Source: Camillea tinctor (Eukaryota > Ascomycota > Sordariomycetes > Xylariales > Xylariaceae). Taken from it: a stretch of 64,000 nt of DNA. Shown piece by piece: positions 58,328 through 64,000 of this stretch; the stretch's first letter is position 1, and every line of letters begins with the position of its first letter. Below the pieces are notes generated by a model. It was not told the origin of the DNA. It did no database searches and saw only the letters and a list, made by a program, of their open reading frames with translations. The position numbers and the translations under genes are program-made. Location: NCBI GenBank assembly GCA_022578605.1, contig MU394064.1:186001-250000 (forward strand), read 5' to 3'.

Positions 58328-60044
58328 ATGAAGAGAAAGGCCGTAGAAGAATCGGAGGCTTCTTCCATCATATCCAAGAAAGGCCGGTTCCATGATCCCT
58401 CCTCGACGAGCTTCATCGGTCAGTATTCTGACTCTACCTTAGGGTACTGTTTGACTAACAAAAGTCTTCATGTTTCTAGAAGATCAGGATCACAGCACCG
58501 AGCAGGAAGACCAATACAAAGATGAAGAAGACAATGCATCTGTATCCGAAAGAGGTACCCAATACGCAGACACGGCGTCCATGAGTCTCCCCGGACAGAC
58601 ACCATTGACCCCATTGTCACCTGCTCGGAAATGGCCCAGCGACCTCAAGACTCTCCAGTGTCCTCATGCCGACTGTACCAAGACCTTTAACCGCCCAGCT
58701 CGGCTCGCAGCCCATCTACGCTCCCACAACAATGACCGCCCATTCAAGTGCCCCCACGAGGACTGCGACAAGGACTACATCGAGGAGAAGCATCTGAGGC
58801 AGCACATCAAAGGGTCCCATACCACCGAGCGAGACCATGTGTGTGCCCACCCCGCCTGTGGGAAGAGCTTCATGACCGCCACCCGTCTGCGGCGGCACCA
58901 GGCCGTCCACGAGGGCGAAGAGCGCTTCCGGTGCCGCGACTACCCCCCTTGCAACCAGACCTTCCGCAAGCACCAGACCCTGCAGCGGCACATCCAGTCC
59001 GAGCACCTCCACCAAGCCGCCTACCTCTGCAACCACAAGGACCGCGCCAGCGGGCTCGTCTGCGGGGCCGGCTTCGACAGCCCCGGGCCCCTGAGGCGGC
59101 ACCAGGAGCGCGAGCACGGGGAGAACCGCTTCTGGTGCGACGAGTGCGCTGCCCAGCACTCCGCCGACGAGCGGGTGGGCTTCCCCACGCTCGCGCTCCT
59201 GCAGGCGCACATGAAGCAGGCGCACGTCAACTGCATGTTCTGCGGGCAGACGTGCGGCGGGCGCGCCGCCCTAGCGCAGCACATCGAAGCGCAGCACGCC
59301 AGACCGCACGAGCCTTCGCCTCCCCCCAAGCCCGCCGTGCCCTGCGCCTGGGCCGGGTGCGCCAAGACCTTCTCGCGCGTGGCCAACATGAACGCGCACG
59401 TGCGGAGCTTCCACGAAGGGCGGCGGTTCGTGTGCGGGCGCGTGGGCCTCAGCCTCGCCGGCTCTTCTTCCTTCGCGCCCTGCGGCGAGGGCTTCACCAC
59501 CAAAGCCGGGCTCGAGAACCACGTGCGCTACGTGCACCTCAAGCACGCGCGGCCCGCCGCGCATAACTACTACCACCCGACGGCACCACCCGCCGAGCCC
59601 GCGCCCCTCGAGGAGCTCGCCGGCGCGGGCGACCGCTCCCGCCAGACCCTGCCCTGCGCCTTCCCCGGCTGCGCCCTCAAGTTCGCGCACAACGGCGAGC
59701 TGGAGGCGCACGTGCGCGCCGAGCACAGCGTCGAGAGGGCGCTGCTCGAGAGTCTCGGGGGGCAAGCCGAATCCCAAACAGACCTTGCGCTACCACCTCT
59801 ACCATTACAAGCACAGACCCCAACGGCGGAACTAGCATACGAAGGGGAACCCCTACTACCAGACTGGGAAGTAGGCAGCGGGGAGTTCTGGATCGGGGGC
59901 GCGGGCGAGGGGGAGAGGGAGCAGGGGGAGGAGGAGTGGCTGCGCGACGAGAGCGAGATGAGGCGGCTGGTGGGATATAGCGGTGCTGAGAACGGCGGGA
60001 GCTACGATTTGCATGCGTTTCTGGATCCGCAGCTGGGATTATAA
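58328..60044 (+). CDS. TFIIIA-like C2H2 zinc-finger protein, 2 exons
   Basis: Predicted 551 residues; exons 58328-58418 and 58480-60044, intron GTCAGT...TAG in frame; start in CCACCATGAAG. Ten C2H2 fingers run from about residue 91 to 447: the first (CPHADCTKTFNRPARLAAHL), second (CPHEDCDKDYIEEKHLRQH) and third (CAHPACGKSFMTATRLRRHQ) are regular, while fingers 5, 6 and 9 have long insertions between the cysteines. This irregular array, with short linkers and an acidic C-terminus, is what fungal TFIIIA (yeast Pzf1, nine fingers) looks like; it binds the 5S rRNA gene and starts Pol III assembly. An unrelated C2H2 factor is the alternative. The finger region is very GC-rich. Divergent from RPB6, a Pol III subunit gene. 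Confidence 0.8.
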
Positions 60045-61280
60045 AACAAGACATGACTTTGAATTAGCGTGCGTGTGAGGAAATAGAGAGAAGGGGGGGG
60101 GAGCGGAGGGACATGGGCATAGGGGGATAAATGAATGTGAGATAATGTTTGATGATAAAAAACGGGTTTATAAAAAACGGACATAGGGAAAAAAAAAGAG
60201 AGAGAGATAGAAAAAAAGGTGTTTTTCATGATGAGCATAATAATGATGATTATGATACCCCTCGTATCTCCTGAACCATTTTTTCCCCGGCTGTTATGGG
60301 GGTTAGATTTGCTATGTGTATAGAGACGAAACGAAAGAAAAGAGGGCACCAAACACAGAGGGAATAAAACACACATTGAATTATAAAAACACAATGTAAG
60401 ATCCAGAATGGGAAAGAAAACGGGGCGGCTTGCGTATTTGAAATGAAGTATGGATGGATGGATGGAGTATTCTCAATCGCGGGAGCAAAGGTTGTTAGTT
60501 TACACTCCTTATATGGTATGGTATGGTTAGCTCCTGCTTACCGTCGTATACTCGAGGCCTTCTCCTTTCTTTTTCTTTTTTTTCCTTTTTTTTTTTTTTT
60601 TGGAAAAGAATTATATAAAATAGCACTGCCCATGCACATAGATGAAAATGGTATAGGGGTAGTGCGTGTATATACGAAATCCTCTATCCTTAGGAGAGGA
60701 GTCTTGTATTCAATCGGTAGGTAAACAGACACATGAAAAAAGGGGGACTCCAATATCTCATAATATCATACCATCGAAGGAAGACAAGACATTGCTAAGT
60801 ACCCGGACTTAACATATTCACATACAATGACGGGAAAGAGGAGGGGGAACAACATACTAGGCAGGTTATATATATAGGGATCAGACAACCCCAAATAGTG
60901 AAGCAAATCTTTAAGCTATCATAGTATCGCGTATTTTACTAGCCACAGGAAGATGGGACAAGAATATATCCTTTTGCTTGCCAGCGGGAATTAGTGTTTC
61001 TCGTTTCCTAGGTAGTTACAATACAAAGAGTGCATGACTTTCGAACTGGCAAGAGACTTAAATTAGTTTTTATAGTTGAGAAGGAGAAAAGGCACAGAGA
61101 TAGAAATGATATGCGTAGGTTGGTATATATATGGTATGTGTCTTATTGAGAGATTAAATCAGGAAAGGAAAAACATATTAGGTTGAGGGAAAAGAGAACA
61201 GAGAGGGAGAGAGAGAGAGAGCAAGATGTAGATTAATCAATAGTCTTCGTTGTACTTACCTCATCCTTCCTTTATCAACT
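60045..61280. other. gene-free region between convergent genes
   Basis: About 1.2 kb. Has a GGAT-type patch (60451-60468), T run (60584-60601), and a GA run (61205-61220). No coding signal. Confidence 0.6.
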
Positions 61281-62123
61281 TTACTGCAACACAATCCCAA
61301 TCTGAATCTCGCCCCCCTGCCCATCTTCTCCATCAGCATCACTCCCGGCATCCCACTCGCTGTTCCCTGCCGAAGGCGGAATGACCCTTATCTGGCACCC
61401 GCCATCCTCCCTATCCTCATCATCTTCGTCCTCGGACAGCGCCTCCGCCCCCTGCCAAAGCTGTTCCTTCTCGCACCTCGCTGATAAGGCCGAGACTCGC
61501 GAGCTACTGCGGCTCCCGCTCGAAACGGGTGAGACCAGCTCCACATAAGCATCCTCGCGAACCAGCTCCGGCACAGGGGGCACAATGGAGATATACCCGT
61601 ATTCCTTCCGCGTCCGTGAGCGGCCCCGAGTAAGCTGCTCCTCATCCAGTTCCATATCTATTTTCCGCCGGTTCTCCTCACTTTCACTCTCACTCTCGCT
61701 TTCACTTTCCACTAGTCTTGACATAGTAGAGCATGAAAGCGGTGTTTGCAACAAGGGGGAACTCACTGCGTCTTCATCATTCACATTTCCCACCTCTCCT
61801 GCCAATGGCGCATAGCAAGCGGCCGAATAGTCAGAAGTCGTAGTAATAGAAGGGCTAGCCTTGGTAGAGAGAGCCCGCCTCGTGTCGCTGATCCACCTTT
61901 CAATCCCTGCACGCACCTCGGACGTGAAAGGTTTGTTGACGACTCTGTCCGGGGCCGGGACGCAGGTACCGCTGCTGCTGGCCGCGGTGGCGGCCGAGGT
62001 AGAAGTTTTGGCGGCCTCTCCAGTAGCGGTGGTTGTGGTGCTACTATTGCTGCCGATGTTCAGGCCTAGCCGGTTGGCCGCGCGGAAGAGGGAGTCGAGA
62101 GGATGGAGGCGGTTCATTGCCAT
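61281..62123 (-). CDS. hypothetical acidic protein with Ser-Glu repeat
   Basis: Intronless as read, 280 residues, starting MAMNRLHPLDSLFRAANRLG (second ATG two codons on). The N-terminal part is Thr/Ala/Ser-rich, followed by a short structured-looking block (VVNKPFTSEVRAGIERWISD). A run of alternating Ser-Glu (about residues 140-150) lies in the middle; the second half is acidic, with YGYISIVPPVPELVREDAYV and a terminal GGEIQIGIVLQ. No membrane span or signal peptide. The Ser-Glu run is a casein-kinase-2-type substrate and is built from GA/AGT/GAG-type hexamer repeats. I do not recognise the family; it may be specific to a fungal lineage. Upstream exons are possible. Confidence 0.6.
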   Translation of the reverse strand: MAMNRLHPLDSLFRAANRLGLNIGSNSSTTTTATGEAAKTSTSAATAASSSGTCVPAPDRVVNKPFTSEVRAGIERWISDTRRALSTKASPSITTTSDYSAACYAPLAGEVGNVNDEDAVSSPLLQTPLSCSTMSRLVESESESESESEENRRKIDMELDEEQLTRGRSRTRKEYGYISIVPPVPELVREDAYVELVSPVSSGSRSSSRVSALSARCEKEQLWQGAEALSEDEDDEDREDGGCQIRVIPPSAGNSEWDAGSDADGEDGQGGEIQIGIVLQ

Positions 62124-63092
62124 GGCTTTTTTTTTTTTTCGGTGGTGGAGATATAGAGTAGGGGGTCGGATGGTCTGATTAACTTAGACAGGAAACTCCC
62201 AGAGTCTTCGCTGTCTTTCGCGTATGCGTGTGTTATAGGGGATTAGTTGATATAGGCGCGAGAAACTAAATACGACAATGATGGTTAGTTTTCTCGTGGC
62301 CTGGTAAAACCTACCTGGGTATTATTTCTTTTTGGTCCTAGTAAAATGGGATGAACTGTATTAGTGCTGCTGATGATCTTGGTTTGTTTTTCTTGGGGTG
62401 CTCTGCGGAGTTAAATATTGAGCATCGGCCTACTAAGGGTCCTTGTTGAAATCAAAGGCGGATTGTCATTAGAAAGGGGTTGTTGCGCATAGGGTACAAT
62501 AGCCTTTGTAACAAAGCACTAACAAAGAAAAGGGGTACTCTCTCTCTCTCTGGTCTTCTATGACTATAAGCCTCGAGCTCATAGGCACAAGAACAAGTGT
62601 TTTCTGTGAAAAGAAATAATTAAAAAAAAAATCCACATAGCTGTCAACACGCAAATAAACAAAGAAAAAAGCATTGTATCAACTTGGAAAGGAGTTTGTG
62701 GATCATCACAATAGGATCGCATAGCAAAGATGGATGGACATCAGCAACCATGACAAGCCGTTGTTTCTACCAGTACATGATCAAGGATAATGGTTGGTTG
62801 CGCTCAAGAAATCAGCTGTGCCTCACGTCCTAGCACTTTTACACATACAGACACACACGCACACGCACCATGCTTGGATTGGGAAGAAAGAAACTTTTTT
62901 TTTGTTAATACGGGAAATCGAGACCCCAGACATCATCTGATTCTCGGAACGTTGGTAGCCAGAATGTTTCTGGGCTAGATGGTCGTCATACCAGACCAGA
63001 CTTTTTGGCCATGAGGTCCACCTTCAGTTACCTAATTGGGCACCGTAGTGCAAATATGGGAGGCTCTCGGCGAGCGGAGGTCGTCAAGTGAT
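62124..63092. other. gene-free intergenic region
   Basis: About 970 bases, promoter side of the acidic-protein gene and 3' flank of the STM1-like gene. It holds a short CT run (62539-62552), an A run (62621-62630) and a CA-rich patch (62843-62868). No gene seen. Confidence 0.6.
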
Positions 63093-64000
63093 CTAAGCGC
63101 CCAAGCTAGGGAACGCAGATTCATCACTGGTGTTGATGTTGGCGGCATCGCGACCACGTCCACCACGGAAGTCACCTCGGCCACGGCCACGGCCCTCGCC
63201 GCTACCACGACCACGACCTTCTCCTCGGGGAGCACCCCGGGCACCACCTCGGGCACCACCACGTCCGCCTCGGGGGCGTTCAGGCTCAACGTAACGTTGG
63301 TCGATGTCGAGCAGCTGCTTGGTCTTGCGCTCACGCTCACGCTTGACCTTGCCACTAGTGGCGGAAATGAAGTCATCGTCATCCTCCTTGACGAGAGCCT
63401 TAGCGCTGGCCCACTTCTTGTCGACCTTGCTACCCTCGTTGGGCTTGCGAATCTCGAGGTTGTCTCCGAGGGACAGTTTCTTCTCGGCCTGCTGGGCAAG
63501 GTACTCGGAGTAGGAGACGTGCTTCTCCTCGGGCTCGGCCTGGCTGCCGGTTTCCTCGGCATCCTCGGCAGTGGCATCCTTCAGTTCGGATTGAGCAATC
63601 TCCTCGCCAGCTTGCTCGTCCTTCTGCTCGGCATTGCCTTCAGTGGCACCCCAGGACTGGGCAGCCTGCTTCTCAGAGCCACTAGAGCTAAAGGTTAGCA
63701 AAGGTAAGGGAAAACAGAGAAACATGGGGAAGAAGCCTTACGTAGCAATACCCCTAGAGTGCCGGTCATCACGCTCACGGGGAAAGCGACCACCACGGCC
63801 TAACACACATCAAGTTAGTACCAAGGGACATATATCGTGATAGAGCCAGAAGAGGGAGGGGGGAAGGGGGAGAAGGGGGGGAAGGAGGGGTGAGAGGGGT
63901 TTTTATTTATATGCGACTAACCTCCTCGCTCGCGGGCGCCACGACCACCTCGCGGGCCACCTCTAGCAGCCTCATCAGTAGGCTTGCGGTGGTTGTTTGC
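63093..64000 (-). CDS. STM1: STM1/SERBP1-like RNA- and ribosome-binding protein, partial (5' end outside window)
   Basis: At least 302 residues. Exons visible: 64000-63922 (open upstream), 63799-63742 and 63687-63093, with introns GTTAGT...TAG and GTAAGG...TAG in frame. The protein is rich in Arg and Gly: the N-terminal visible part is RGGPRGGRGARERGG and the C-terminus is an RGG-box array ending ANINTSDESAFPSLGA. The middle carries SYSEYLAQQAEKKL, the conserved STM1/hyaluronan-mRNA-binding-4 block, and a lysine-rich KVKRERERKTKQLLD. Yeast Stm1 clamps the 80S ribosome in the dormant state and also binds telomeric and G-quadruplex DNA. Arginine methylation of the RGG boxes is likely. The N-terminus lies beyond position 64000. 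Confidence 0.88.

Noticed and set aside
58716..59777. Long minus-strand ORFs across the zinc-finger gene
   Set aside because: Shadows in a high-GC coding exon, where stop codons are rare on both strands.
63036..63698. 220-codon plus-strand ORF opposite the STM1-like gene
   Set aside because: Thr/Gly/Leu repeats are the complement of RGG-box codons; no independent support.

Overview
This is a stretch of nuclear DNA from a filamentous ascomycete, most likely a sordariomycete (the order is a guess). The protein genes are split by short introns (about 50-115 bases, mostly GT-AG, several with CTAAC/CTGAC-like branch sites). The products are typical of Pezizomycotina: a fungal rhodopsin-fold membrane protein, a Pfs2 factor, a DENN protein of the Afi1 type, and a PEX8 peroxin. 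Intergenic DNA is long, AT-rich, and full of homopyrimidine tracts, microsatellites and CCTAGGTA-like words. I see no operon, plasmid, phage, CRISPR, tRNA or rRNA signal.

Layout. 0-5 kb: a LacA/NodL-type sugar O-acetyltransferase (+) ends 13 bases from the stop of a small TMEM170-like membrane protein (-). A 304-bp MITE-like foldback element lies just upstream of the latter, followed by PEX8 (+). 5-16 kb: a Zrt3-like ZIP zinc transporter (-), a long gene-poor stretch with an assembly gap, a rhodopsin-fold membrane protein (+), and mitochondrial nuclease NUC1/EndoG (+). 18-28 kb: the cleavage/polyadenylation factor PFS2 (-), a DGAT1/ARE-type acyltransferase (+) and an MFS transporter (-). 28.8-31.5 kb: a TPR/DnaJ co-chaperone (-) whose stop codon is followed, in the same frame, by 99 further codons encoding an acidic segment and a membrane segment. 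31.5-46.7 kb: gene-poor, holding only a myosin regulatory light chain gene (-) and one unidentified protein (+). 46.7-54 kb: AFI1 (+), S-formylglutathione hydrolase (-), and a small secreted cysteine-rich protein (-). 57-64 kb: RPB6 (-) and a TFIIIA-like zinc-finger gene (+) head to head, an unidentified acidic protein (-), and a partial STM1/SERBP1-like gene (-) running off the right edge.

The genes are mainly independent housekeeping functions: peroxisome import, zinc storage, mRNA 3' end formation, lipid storage, chaperoning, polarity/trafficking, formaldehyde detoxification and Pol III transcription. There is no biosynthetic cluster. The most informative oddities are the possible stop-codon readthrough extension at 28849-29148, the foldback transposon relic at 1675-1978, the GC-AG intron in RPB6, the head-to-head RPB6/TFIIIA pair, the secreted cysteine-rich protein, and the local enrichment of the 9-mer TACGGAGTA. 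All exon models were read by eye from splice signals and family sequence continuity; none has transcript support here.
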